A stretch of 64,000 nt of DNA from Hydnum rufescens UP504 (GCA_014904985.1 MU129040.1:7411-71410), one strand, 5' to 3'; shown: positions 47,145-57,429, counted from the first letter of the stretch. Numbers and translations: made by a program. Notes: generated from the sequence alone by a model not told the origin.

Positions 47145-48325
47145 TTAAAAAGCGCATACATCGACCGAACAGGAAACCGCCTAGACAGGCGGGCGCACAT
47201 GACCACACACCCGCAGCGGCGAGTGTGTGGTCATGCAAGGTATGTTTTTTTCTAGTAGATACAACGGCGCAAAAGGAGCAGCGAAAGCTGCTCTTTTTGC
47301 GCTGCTTTCGAAATTTTTTACTAACGTGCTTTTAATTATTCTAGCTGGGCCCTCGTCCAACGCACGACGGTAACCCACAAAATGACCGGAGCCCAAACAC
47401 CCACGCGACCCACCAACGCGGCACAGCAACGCGACATGCCAACGCAACGCGACACGCCACGCAACGCGACACGCCAACGCAACGCGACACGCCACGCAAC
47501 GCGACACGCCAACGCAACACGCCACGCCAACGCGCCCAGGGCATGACATGTGGCGCCACGCCAAACGAGGACGCGACCGCGTCAAACGGGGATGCAACCA
47601 CGCCGAACGAGGACGCACCCGCGCCTAATGCGGGCGCCAGGAATCACACACCCGCCACGGCGGGTGTGTGGTCCTATGTAAGGTGAGTCCCCACCCCACC
47701 CAGTAGCTACACACACGCAAAAAGAGCAGCTTCAGCTGCTCTTTTTGCGTGGTGTTCAATTATTAACTTATTTAATTTCTTATCCTGTAGGTCTCGACTC
47801 CTCTCGCAAGCGAATACCGACGCGAACCCCCCCGCAACCCCGCTTATCGACGCCCGAACGACGGGGCACAGAGAGGATCCGTACGAACCGCCGTACGTAC
47901 GGCCCAGAGTACACGGCCCCAGTACCCCACACTCCCGCAGCGGGTGTGGGGTACTACAAGGTATGTTTTATTTTTTTATTTTATTTCTTATTCTTGTAGC
48001 GCAAAAAGAGCAGCATAAGCAGCTCTTTTTGCGCTGCATTACTGCTCTACTAATATTTTCATTATTTATTTCTTTAGATCCTGAACCAGAACCCCCGCGA
48101 GCCCCCAAGCAGAACCCGCCGAACGAGACACGGCAAACAGTTACCGCGAACGAAGCCCCGCAAATGAAGACTGACCCCTTTGAGGGAGCGCCCAAATGGA
48201 ATTGGCCCCGACTGGGGCATATGAACCCCACCCGCTGCGGCGGGTGTGGTGGGTATATGCAGGTGCGTGGTCTGCATGAACCATGCCCCCCCCTGTGGTG
48301 GCAAACCCCAGGGGGGGGGGGATAA
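47080..48325 (+). CDS. Right modular gene of element III (hairpin introns, four exons)
   Basis: Exons 47080-47239, 47345-47682, 47791-47960 and 48078-48325. Introns 47240-47344, 47683-47790 and 47961-48077 are GT-AG with clear branch sites (ACTAAC before the first acceptor). Exons 2 to 4 are open in the phases set by these introns over 252 codons, which supports a real spliced gene. Exon 1 has one extra G near 47115 compared with the mirror gene; without it the protein would be about 304 residues. Exon 1 ends HTPAAASVWSCK, exon 2 has Thr/Arg/Asn repeats and TPNEDA units and ends NHTPATAGVWSYV, exon 3 is proline-rich. Exon 4 ends with a possible metal-binding CGGCGGYMQVRGLHEPC. Intronic hairpins: 47267-47302, 47715-47751, 47999-48034. 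No known family. Confidence 0.6.
47415..47530. repeat. GACACGCCAACGCAACGC minisatellite in exon 2
   Basis: About six imperfect units of 15-20 bases (AACGCGACACGCCACGC and variants), all in frame with the surrounding exon. They encode Thr/Arg/Asn/Gln-rich repeats. Confidence 0.8.
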
Positions 48326-48519
48326 TATGTATATAGCGTAATATGTATATAATAATAGTAATAATAATAATAATAAATAGTAAACAAATAATAATAAATA
48401 AATATATAATCTAGCACAGCCATGGATTGGCCGATAGATGGCCAAAAAACTGAATTGGAATAGCCTGATTTCGGCCGAAAGGTCTGGGGGACCTATTAGG
48501 TACCATTTTCTGCCCCGGA

Positions 48520-49150
48520 AGTGGTACCTAAATTAGGTCCCCCATTTGACTGACCAGCCTGGCTCTTTACAGTATATGGATGGCTATCATCATGGATTGA
48601 ATGGGAAAGAAGCAGCATGGGTGATGAAGAAGTGCCACAGGCACTGCCAGATCCCCACAGATGCCTCACTTGAGGTAATTCAGGAATTGATGCAGCAGTC
48701 AACAATATATGTAGGCCTCAGAAACTAGTACTGCACAGCCCAGAGGGCTCCCAAGCCTCCAGGAGGAGCCTGAGTAAATTTGAGATGAGACTTTTGGCCA
48801 CTGTGACATTACATAAGCATTACTGTCATGTTTTCGGACATTGCTGGGATAGTGACGACTCATGGATGTTGGCTATCTTACAATGATGAAACAAGTACAG
48901 TGCCACACACCCACCAAAGTGGGTGTGTGGCAATATTAGGTGAGTTTTCCCATCAAGGGGGTGTACCACAATGCCAAAGAGCAGCACCAGCTGCTCTTTT
49001 GGCATTGCCTTCTGTCTTTTTTTCTTTACTAACATGTTATTATTCTAGGCACCTCCACCCCACAATACCCCACCTGAAGGAAATAGATGGGACTTGCCTG
49101 ATGAGAACATGGCCAAGGCCCCACCCCATATTGTATATAATTATAATAAA
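48520..49150 (+). repeat. Hairpin-module element IV (single module)
   Basis: Begins with TGGTACCTAAATTAGGTCCC directly behind the right end of element III. Holds one complete module: exon-end hairpin CCACACACCCACCAAAGTGG (from 48903), donor at 48940, intronic hairpin 48970-49006 (AATGCCAAAGAGCAGC stem), branch site ACTAAC, acceptor at 49048 (109 bp intron). CpG-poor. The flanking exon pieces are not open for any distance. Confidence 0.7.
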
Positions 49151-49280
49151 TAAATAAATATTAAATGACCTTATGGGCTACTGAGGACATTGTCCCCCAG
49201 GAATCCCACAGCTTTCCCTTGGGTTTTTCAACCCTGTGGGGCAGGAGGTCCTAAATTCCCGTGGGGGGATCCCATGCAAT

Positions 49281-49752
49281 ACCCTACTCTCTCCCTCCAT
49301 TCAGTCAGGGGGTTATTGTCATCCTTGCCATTATTGGCATTTCTCTTGTTATTATCACCCTCATACTATTGGACCTAGACCAGCAGGCTGTGGGCTGGGT
49401 AAGCAACCAGTGGCAGTGTCAGCAGCCTTGTCAGCACCCCTCATCCCCTTGCCCCTTGTGTGAGTCAATGCAGTTGCCAGTCCAGACTCCTCCTCCTCCT
49501 ACTCCTCCCCCATTCCCAGAATCCTTGGCACCCATCCCAATCCCTGCTCCCTTAGCATCACTACAATCCTCTGACTCCTTCAACTCCTTTGGGGTACCCA
49601 GGCATACACTGCCTTGGAGGGTATATGCACTAAGGGGGATACATAGGGAAGTTGGGGCATAGCCATGTGGAGGTGCACACAGGATTTGTAAATGTGGCTG
49701 TGTCAGCTTAGTGAGGCTTAGTGATGGCAGCTGTGGAGGCTGAGTGATGGGC
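49281..49752 (+). pseudogene. Diverged copy of the LTR-borne membrane-protein ORF
   Basis: Matches 36908-37385 of the solo LTR but lacks both LTR ends. The frame is still open to 49662 (GVIVILAIIGISLVIITLIL, GWVSNQWQ, FGVPRHTLPW). There is no ATG at the equivalent start, and most CpG sites are lost. Confidence 0.6.
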
Positions 49753-50188
49753 TGCATCAGTGATGGAGATGTGCCAATGAGGGTAAACCCAATGAGAAGG
49801 TGTGAGAACCAGAGCTGTTGACCATACCATGCAGTGGTTGGCCAAATATTAATTCTAATATTTACAGCATGAATCCCCCAATAAGGCCTGCAAAGAAACT
49901 GAATCATGTGATTTCTGGAGACACCCATTGGTGGCATCATTCATGTCTTCTAGGGACTATTGTTATTTTCCATGAACACCCACCTCAAGTTTAATCTGGG
50001 CATTATGGTCCCATACAGCCACAGGCACCAAGGACAAATATGGGAGCTCAATAGACCCTGTACCACCTCCCAGCAGTGCTGGGGTGTGGTACTCAGCTAA
50101 ATTTTTCTTTTCCAGTATGCAAGGGGGTGGCTTTCAGCTGTCCCTTTTGTACAGCTTCAATATTTTCACTATGGTTGCCATGGTCAGG

Positions 50189-50337
50189 TTTTGGTCAGGT
50201 TTTGCCCAATTTGGGCAAAACCTAAACCTGACCAGGTTCCAAAATCACCCATGAGGGCAAAACCTGAACCTGACCTGAGGTTTGGTCTCATTCAGGTCAG
50301 GTTCAGGTTTAAACCTGGTTTAAACCTGAAACCTGAG
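50189..50337. repeat. Palindromic TTTAAACC repeat, copy 2
   Basis: GGTTCAGGTTTAAACCTGG followed by TTTAAACCTGAAACC. Relative of 35005-35186. Confidence 0.75.
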
Positions 50338-50667
50338 GTATGAGGGAAGCCAACATTTTCAGGGGGTACTACAGAATATCTACACCCTCTGCTCAAGTCT
50401 CTGCCTCTGCCACTCCCTTTACATCCTGCTTTAGATCCACATCTCCTTCCTAGCCCCCTTTCACTTCAATTTACTGCTCACACATCTTCTGGAGATGGTA
50501 TTTAGTCACTACATTCTGTCATGTGACTTGTGACTTGCACCAATTACCTCATTTGATGGCCAAGTCATGTGACCTCTGACTCCAGAACTATAGTCAGATG
50601 TGTAAATTGCCAGATTTGGTGGCAGAATAGTGGTCAATTTACATGGAATGGAACCTACACCCTACCT

Positions 50668-50833
50668 TTCAGGTTCAGGTTTAAACCTGGTTTCAGACCA
50701 GTTTTTGGATTCAGGGCAAGGGCAAAACCTGAACCTGACCTGAAGAAAATGAAATGAAACCTGACCCCAATGGAACCTGACCTGGGTCAGGTTCAGGTTT
50801 AAACTCAGGTTCCACAGGTTTATACCTGAACCG
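50668..50833. repeat. Palindromic TTTAAACC repeat, copy 3
   Basis: GGTTCAGGTTTAAACC repeated twice with intervening AACCTGACC units, next to CCGCAGCATCC near its end. The opposite orientation of the same ending starts copy 1 (GATGCTGCAG near 35006). Confidence 0.75.
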
Positions 50834-52313
50834 CAGCATCCATAATTTTCACTGATTGTTTCAGGCTTTTTCATTCTAGGGACTCTCTCTACACCCTGAG
50901 GCACCCCCCACTATGAAATATTATGATATACAACATATGATCACAGAATTGGAAGGATGAATATGACCACAAGTCCAATGAGCACTACACCACACCTCAG
51001 CACTGCTGGGGTGTGGTGATGAAGTATGTCTTTGAGCCCCCAGTCTTCTCCCATGCAGTGGGTGGCTTTAAGCCACCCTTTTTGCAGTGTTACTAACAAC
51101 ATTCATTATTCTCACTTATAGGGACTGTTCCCCATGTGTGTCCCCACCTCAAACAATGATGACAATGGTCCCACAATGATGGGATCATTGTCATTGGCAA
51201 TTTCAAATCCCTCCTCCAGTCAAGTTCTACACTGAATACTCTGGGGGTTGCAGATGCCAATGACCACCCCAACAAGGTGTTTCCCATGCCACATTCCTAT
51301 GTGCCAGTGCCACCTCAGGTTGAGCAAGTCCATGACTTGCTCCCCCATTTCTTCTTGAAAAACCCCCCAGTCATGGTTTGCCCTTGGCTGTATAGACTTG
51401 CAGTCGAACCCTGTGTTTTATCCTATCTAACCTTGCTAATTGCACCAGGGAAATTTTATTCCCTCAAAGGGGTGACACCCCTTGGGCTCCCCATTTTCCT
51501 GTCCCCATTTATGTACTTCCCTGTATCATATTAACTATGGTCATAGGGTGGACCATCCAACTTTCCTTTTTTGAGCTTCCCTCCATCACCCACCCTAGTT
51601 TTTCTTTACTTTGCCTGTATTTTCTGGCTTCTTCAATTCCTCCCCTCAGTGTTGTGGTTGAGTTCCAAATTCAATTTTTCTTGTGTTAGGGGAAGAGTTC
51701 ATCTTGCTGCAGTCTGGTAAAACCAAACTTGTGCCCTTCCTACTGGCCAATTAGTTTTCCTTTAATTTGTGTAGCTGAAAAGTTCTCCATTGCTGCGCTA
51801 ATGAAATACACTTCGGTTCTCACCGAAAATCACATGCTTCGGTTTTTTTGGAGGTCTTATTAGGCCAATCTTACAGCACAGATACTGAGTTGACTCATTT
51901 TTCCCAACAACCTCACATGGACTGCATTCAAGGTGTTTGAGGGTGTGCATGATGATGGGGCAGATGGGCGATGATGAAGACTGGGTGAGTAGTCACGTGC
52001 ACTCTACTGGGCGCTAGCATTTCCGAATTCCATGACCATTACGCAGCACCTGGCAACTGAGGACTTAGGACTTGACATGCCGCAAGGTGGATAATTGTAG
52101 TGACTCCTGATTAAGTCCATACTGAGTGAACTTGCTAGCCACACCATCTGCGGATCATCTGCCATCCGTCACAACCTCATCTGCAGATATAGATGTGTCT
52201 CTGAAAGCTCACACAACCGCGGATCGTCATCTGATCCGTGTCCGAGCCCTCGGCCAACCTACCAGGGATCTCTCTGATAAAAGAGACTGGGTCACTCTCT
52301 CCATCTCCAATTG

Positions 52314-54414
52314 ATGGCCATGGAGCTGGAAACAAAACACAATCTCGAAATTACCTTGGGTCCAGCTCTTGACAATACCTTGGGCACGATGCTTGTTAGC
52401 ATTATAGTCTCGGCTTCGTAAGAATCCCTTCATTAGAATGTCCCTGCTCGCTCAGTTCAGTGACTGCCTCTCAGATTATTCGGAGCAGTGAGAAAGCATG
52501 GCTTATCATCTTTAACAAGGCTCAATGCGTAATAAACGCTTCCGAGCAGTTGACAACGCAATGCCATTATTATGTAATTCGCTTCAAGCAAGATCCTGTC
52601 TGGCTTAAATGCATTGTGGCGGCACTTTGGTGCGACATCCCCACCATTAACAGATTTTTTTCCAATACTCACCAATCTTTTCCCTCGAGGATCATCGACG
52701 GTATCCACCAGATTGGAGTCAGCGCAATGATTTTCCAATACAGTGTAAGGGTTGATACTTGCGCTGCCAGTCTTGCTTCGCGTGCATACTCAACATCTCC
52801 CTCTCTTGTTGAAGGTGCACCACTATGGCGACTTTGAATATCTTCGACAGAGCAGTTGGTAAGGCATGCAGCAAGCAATTTCCATCCCGTGGCTAATTTT
52901 CTACTTTCAAGGCTTGTCTCGGTATGTCCAATTTTCGATGTGACGATCTCAAAGGATGGTTGAACTCGGCATTTATGGGCCGTTCTAGGTCTGTGGCATC
53001 CTAGAGGTCAGAGAGTATTTCAATTCTGCGACATTGTCATACATGCGCTGAGATATCGTCATAGCCACTGCCAGCATTTATAGTCCAAATGTATGTGCCT
53101 ACACTCTCGCAGTAAGAGACTTTAATCCATCGTATTCGATCTGCGCAGCTACTTTACGCGTCGTTTGTATTACCGTGAGTTTGTCATTTGTTGTCAGTTG
53201 AATCACCTCGTGACACTTGGACTCGGTGGCGCAGTCAACAAGAAGCTTTGGCCCGTGGCCGCCTTTACGGCGATACTTTCTGTTATTAGCTTTGGTACGA
53301 TGAGGAACTCATTTGAGAAAGGATATTTGTAATGGAATACTTCCTTATTCAAATAGCAATGGGAGAGGGTAAGCCACGTCTTTCATTTTCATCATTGGAT
53401 AGTTGACATATAGAGGCTCCAGCCTCTAGCATCCTCACGTCCGTAGTGCTGATTCCCCTTCCTGATCAGTCTTAATCTGTGACATTCTCGGATAGGTTCA
53501 CCTTCTCTCGCTTTACAGAGTCCAAAGGGAACACGGTCTGTTGTGGCCTCCTGAGCGACTCACGCAGCCTCCCGCACTGAATTTTTGCGAACAGTGGCTT
53601 GTCATCATATGGCTTGTAACATGTAGTGTGTGTGACATTGCAATCACTATCCCTGTGGCTTGGACACTGTACACCTCACGTACAGGATTCAAGCAGTGTG
53701 TCATCTCTTTCTGACCTCCACTGACACCTCTTACTGACCCCTGACCCGCGAGGGATTGGTGATATCTAGGACGGATGTTCTCCTCACGAGGCTAATTCTG
53801 TGGATTGTAACTACTGGCGCTTTGCCAGCGTTCGTGTCGTCCTCCACAATGCCCTCGGGAATTCACTAATTAAATCTTCCCTTTATTCAGCTCTTTCGCT
53901 CTGCTGCAGGTTGTCACGGTTCGTTGACCTGGTCTCCTATGTAATTGGGCTTCTCACGCCGTATCCCCGCAGTTCACGGTAATGAATGAGAGTCTAATTC
54001 ACCTGGCAGCCAATATTGGTGCGCCCCCCTTCATTGAAGGCAGACTTCTCCCTCTGATTAATTGTCGGAATACAGTACTCGTCAAATTGTACAGGTGAGC
54101 ATGGCCAAAGACCGGAATCCCCGGGTAATCGTCTTTACACCTCTGTATTTGGAACTAGCAACACGTTACTTGCTTCGTGAGATGCTCCCTTTACTTTCAT
54201 TGATTCAAGGCAGATAAATCTCTAACTGCGAGAATATCATTTTAACAGCTTGAATCGGCGGGGCACTCTCACTAAGGGCAGACAAGGTGCCCTCCACCTC
54301 TCGGATAACAAAGCACTATCCCACGCGGGCTTGCGCCCTCTTCTATCATTGAAGAAAAATGTTTGTCTATTTTTTTTCCCTTTGAATTTGTTGCTTCTAC
54401 CCTCCATCACTTGA
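52314..54414 (+). CDS. DUF6534-type seven-helix membrane protein (approximate model)
   Basis: Exon 1 (52314-52417) reads MAMELETKHNLEITLGPALD and LGTMLVSIIVSAS, the standard opening of Agaricomycete DUF6534 proteins. Later conserved pieces follow in order: YVIRFKQDPVWLKCIVAALW near 52570, IIDGIHQIGVSAMIF near 52690, HHYGDFEYLRQSSW ending near 52859, EQWLVIIWLVTCSVCDIAIT near 53595 followed by LYTSRTGFKQC, RFVDLVSYVIG near 53918, and SLNRRGTL at the start of the last exon (from 54249). That exon stops at 54412-54414. Introns are short and frequent. I could not join exon 1 to exon 2 in phase, so one boundary or base is wrong. Family members are predicted membrane proteins of unknown role, usually in large paralogous sets. 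Confidence 0.68.
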
Positions 54415-54998
54415 TGATGCATTTGAATTAATTCAGCCGCCGGCCTCGAACAAGGATGGGCTCCGTCAGATTCAGATCACTGTGACCACTCACCAATACT
54501 AGAAGGGTCTAAAGAGGGTCTACTTAGATTGGCTAAGCAAATAGATGGCAGAAGAGGGGTCGGACGCTGAGGGGGACAGCCTACTTTTGGAGAAAACGGG
54601 ACTCATGCGGGTTTCAAGAAGTGTCGGTACGACCTTCGGAGGTAATATAATCTTAGAGTGCATCTAAACAAGGCCCCCCTCTTGCCAACATCCATTGAAT
54701 CCCAGCTAATGGTCAAAAGGATGCCTGGGGTTCTGCCCAAGGGGAATACACACAGAAGGAACTGGGAAAATCCAAGAGACCGTTGATTATGGGGGACAAC
54801 ACAATAACCATTCTCCTTAGTTGGCTTCAGGAATGCCATAGCTTTTACATGTGTTCTGCTGAACAAATGCTACTCATGCCTCTGTGGCAGTTGAACAAGT
54901 TTCTTCAGGCTTAATTGAACACATCCATTAGATATCATTAGGTCATGAATAGTTGGCATGCCAGAAGACATATAAAAGATAGAGAAACCACAGACCCT
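54415..54998. other. Intergenic between convergent genes
   Basis: No gene supported. The DUF6534 gene and the glucanase gene converge here. Roughly 54600-54960 may be an old insertion, but I see no terminal repeats. Confidence 0.4.
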
Positions 54999-57228
54999 TC
55001 AGCCACAGATGTTCGGATATTGGCGATCAGTGGGGTCCTGCGGTATCCATCCACCCGCTAGACCTCTCTGGTAACTCCATTCATCAGTGGATTCAGTCTG
55101 TGGCAATAATATTGTATTGATCCAAGCACATATGATATGAATAAGGATCCCAATCTCACCTTCCATGTCCAATAGATCCATCCTTGAGCCTTCTCAAAGG
55201 CAATGGTCTGGATGGGACCACTAGGTTAATAATTATCACAAAATACGACGCAGATGACACCGCACCTGGGCCTCCCAAAATTGGCGCATGAAGGTCTGAG
55301 ATTAAGTCAAGTGTCATTGTCACGTCAGTGGACAGTGGACAGGTCCTTCACACAGATCACGCACAGTGTAACTGGGACTGAAGATATTGGTAGAGCCTGT
55401 AAAGGGAGAGCATGATCCCAATATTGTTGAGCCAGGGTAAGAACCGTCGTAGCGAGCTACGTGTCGAAATCGGGGGGAGACATTTAGCACACAATACGGC
55501 AAGGTGGTGGAAAATAGTCGCGAGACTCACATCCTAGACCACGACCGTTGAGATACTTCGCACAATCGTACTGCAGTCAAGAACGTAGCGGAGTCGTATC
55601 AGTCACGGTTGACTTTATGAAATACTAATAGTAGATAAAATCGTACGGGGGTTGTTGTAAACCTAGCAGCATAGGCAATTGAGTTGTTCGTCTCGAACTT
55701 GGGCACAATTGCACTCACTCTCCAGCAATTGTCCAGAGGTTACCAGATGTACTTGCCCACGTCGCCATTGCAACACCGCGATCACACGCGGTCTTCGGGG
55801 GATCGATGATGACAATTAGAATAACAACGACGCAGATTGGGGAATGATGCTTACACTGATGTGCTGTGGCCAGGTCATGGCCGCCTCTGCATTACTGAAT
55901 ATCTATATACACGATGGTTGAGTGTCATACTCAGTGAAGATTAATGAAGTATACCTGGTAGTGGTGAGTGTCCATGAGTACATTTGTGTATCCAGAGGAA
56001 GAGGACATAATCCCGTTCCAGTAGTCTAAGGGCTGGAACGCATCATGCATGACTTCGACTAAATTTCCATTCTGGCGAATGTTTCCTAAAGGGTGACGCA
56101 TTCGTAAATCCTAAAGGATAGATGAAAGGTTGTATAGTGTTACCATAACTATCATAGACAAATTGGCGATAGGTGGAGAGCAGCGACGAGGAGGTATATG
56201 CAGCAGGTTCATTGAGCCTGAAGGGACAACGATAAGATTAATAGCGGCACGATTCCACATTGGATATAGCATACGGTGCGATGGCGCTGACGACGTTTGC
56301 ATATTGTGGTTTGGAGAATTCTGCAGCGAGGGCCTTGATGATGGCATTCGTGCGGTCGATATTTGTCTGGTCGATATTCCAAGAGATCGAACCCCGGTGT
56401 CCGGAGTTATCATAGCCATTCTAATGGTACAGCGTAAGAAGTGAGAATTGAGAAAGAAGAGCAGTATGACCACGGCCGACCTGAGAACCAGGGGCACCAT
56501 GGAGATCGATCAGAACAAACAGTCCGTGATTCTGAGCCCATGTCACAGCAGCCCTAAGATACGGGAACTATATATTACGCGTGAGCTTTGAGATTACATC
56601 TATCGCTTTACTTTGGAAGGCGAACGTTGGACACGCACTTGGCCAGTAATATACGGTTCTCCGCCTGTCGTATCGAATGCCCAGAAACCGATCTGCGAAC
56701 CGAGTTATTCTTAAATCTGACACTGACCAGACCGGGGACGAAAGGGGGCCCCTTACCGGGATCCGAACATGGTTAAGACCCGCGGCAGCGATAGCCGCAA
56801 AATCAGCCTCAGTGATGAATGCGTCCCAGTGATTCTTCAAAACCCCGTAGGCAGTATCCCGGTCTTGAAGCTGGCCGAACGTCCATTCATCCACAATAGC
56901 GGAGTTTCCTGTCGTGTAGGTCCGCAAGATAAGTTCAGAATAGGAGATTTCGGGGAAAAGGGTTGCACCTGTATTGTCGAATAGCGAAGGAGTTATCCAT
57001 GGCTCCAGCACCAGCCAACCACCTAGGTACAATGGTGTTTTGTCGCCCATAATTCTTCTTGAACACACTGCACAAGGTCTTACCTAAGCTCACACCACGA
57101 ACGGGGCTAGAACCATAAGGAAAGCGAGGGGCAACACGGGCCTCGATGTTGGGAGAGTGATTCCCTGAGAGAGGTGAAGAGAGTGTGATGCACGGGATAG
57201 CTAAAAGAAAGAGAACGGAGGTCAACAT
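54999..57228 (-). CDS. Secreted exo-beta-1,3-glucanase, GH5 family (subfamily 9 type)
   Basis: Sixteen exons join to an unbroken frame of 429 codons: 57228-57084, 57022-56969, 56908-56757, 56692-56639, 56567-56481, 56420-56275, 56217-56144, 56085-55955, 55902-55855, 55792-55719, 55662-55647, 55570-55531, 55456-55365, 55295-55266, 55207-55160, 55097-54999. All introns are GT-AG, 52-76 bp; one exon is only 16 bp. A signal peptide (LTSVLFLLAIPCITLSS) is followed by the family motifs: LGGWLVLEPWITPSLFDNTG, HVRIPIGFWAF, LIDLHGAPGSQNG, APLNEPAA with the acid/base Glu216, MDTHHYQIF, and AGEFTTTPYDCAKYLNGRG with the nucleophile Glu322. It would release glucose from the ends of beta-1,3-glucan in the wall. 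All phases agree, so this is a sound gene. Confidence 0.96.
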
Positions 57229-57290
57229 GGCCTTAGAATGAACGCAGGGGGAAGACAAACGACAGTTCTTTTTCGCAAAGGCTGGCAGCT

Positions 57291-57300
57291 ACATATATAG
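57291..57300 (-). promoter_or_regulatory. TATA box of the glucanase gene
   Basis: On the minus strand CTATATATGT lies about 65 bases upstream of the ATG at 57228, a usual distance for a short-leader fungal gene. Confidence 0.5.
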
Positions 57301-57429
57301 GGTGAATAGGGACAAAAGAAGCCAATAATTCTTGCCTTGCGGCGATCTTCATGTACCGGCTGTTTCCGCCGAGATTTTGTGACACATGCTTGACATGTCT
57401 GTTGACCCGAAGAGGGACTACTGTGCGAA

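Larger units (their letters stand above)
44960..48545. mobile_element. Hairpin-intron element III (best-preserved copy)
   Basis: About 3.6 kb with related ends. The left end reads TTAGGTAC...GGGGCAGATAATTGGTACC followed by TAAGTAGGTCCC. The right end contains the inverse (GGGGACCTATTAGGTACC, TTTTCTGCCCC). Both ends can fold on themselves. GGCCGAAA iterons follow the left end (45022, 45065, 45074, 45084, 45095) and variants precede the right end (48426-48481). Inside are two divergent modular genes that meet at a palindrome (46801-47144). No transposase is encoded, so movement would need one in trans. The pogo-type enzymes nearby are candidates by proximity only. A target duplication is not evident, because the right end abuts another copy (element IV). 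Confidence 0.65.
49755..51920. repeat. Long repeat whose ends match 57430-57760
   Basis: The left 160 bases (GATGAGGGTAAACC-like, near 49774, and GGCCAAATATTAATTCT) resemble 57458-57540, and the right end (GAGTTGACTCATTTTTCCC near 51890) resembles 57716-57740. The inside holds a diverged hairpin module with a normal intron at 51024-51121 (GTATGT, ACTAAC, TTATAG; stem GGGTGGCTT/AAGCCACCC) and a more decayed one near 50068-50160. CpG-poor, and no gene is supported. Confidence 0.5.

Noticed and set aside
36040..49006. Regular hairpin repeats as a CRISPR array or bacterial terminators
   Set aside because: The units are 200-300 bp with splice signals and a eukaryotic gene context; spacers are exons that are themselves related. 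There are no cas genes.
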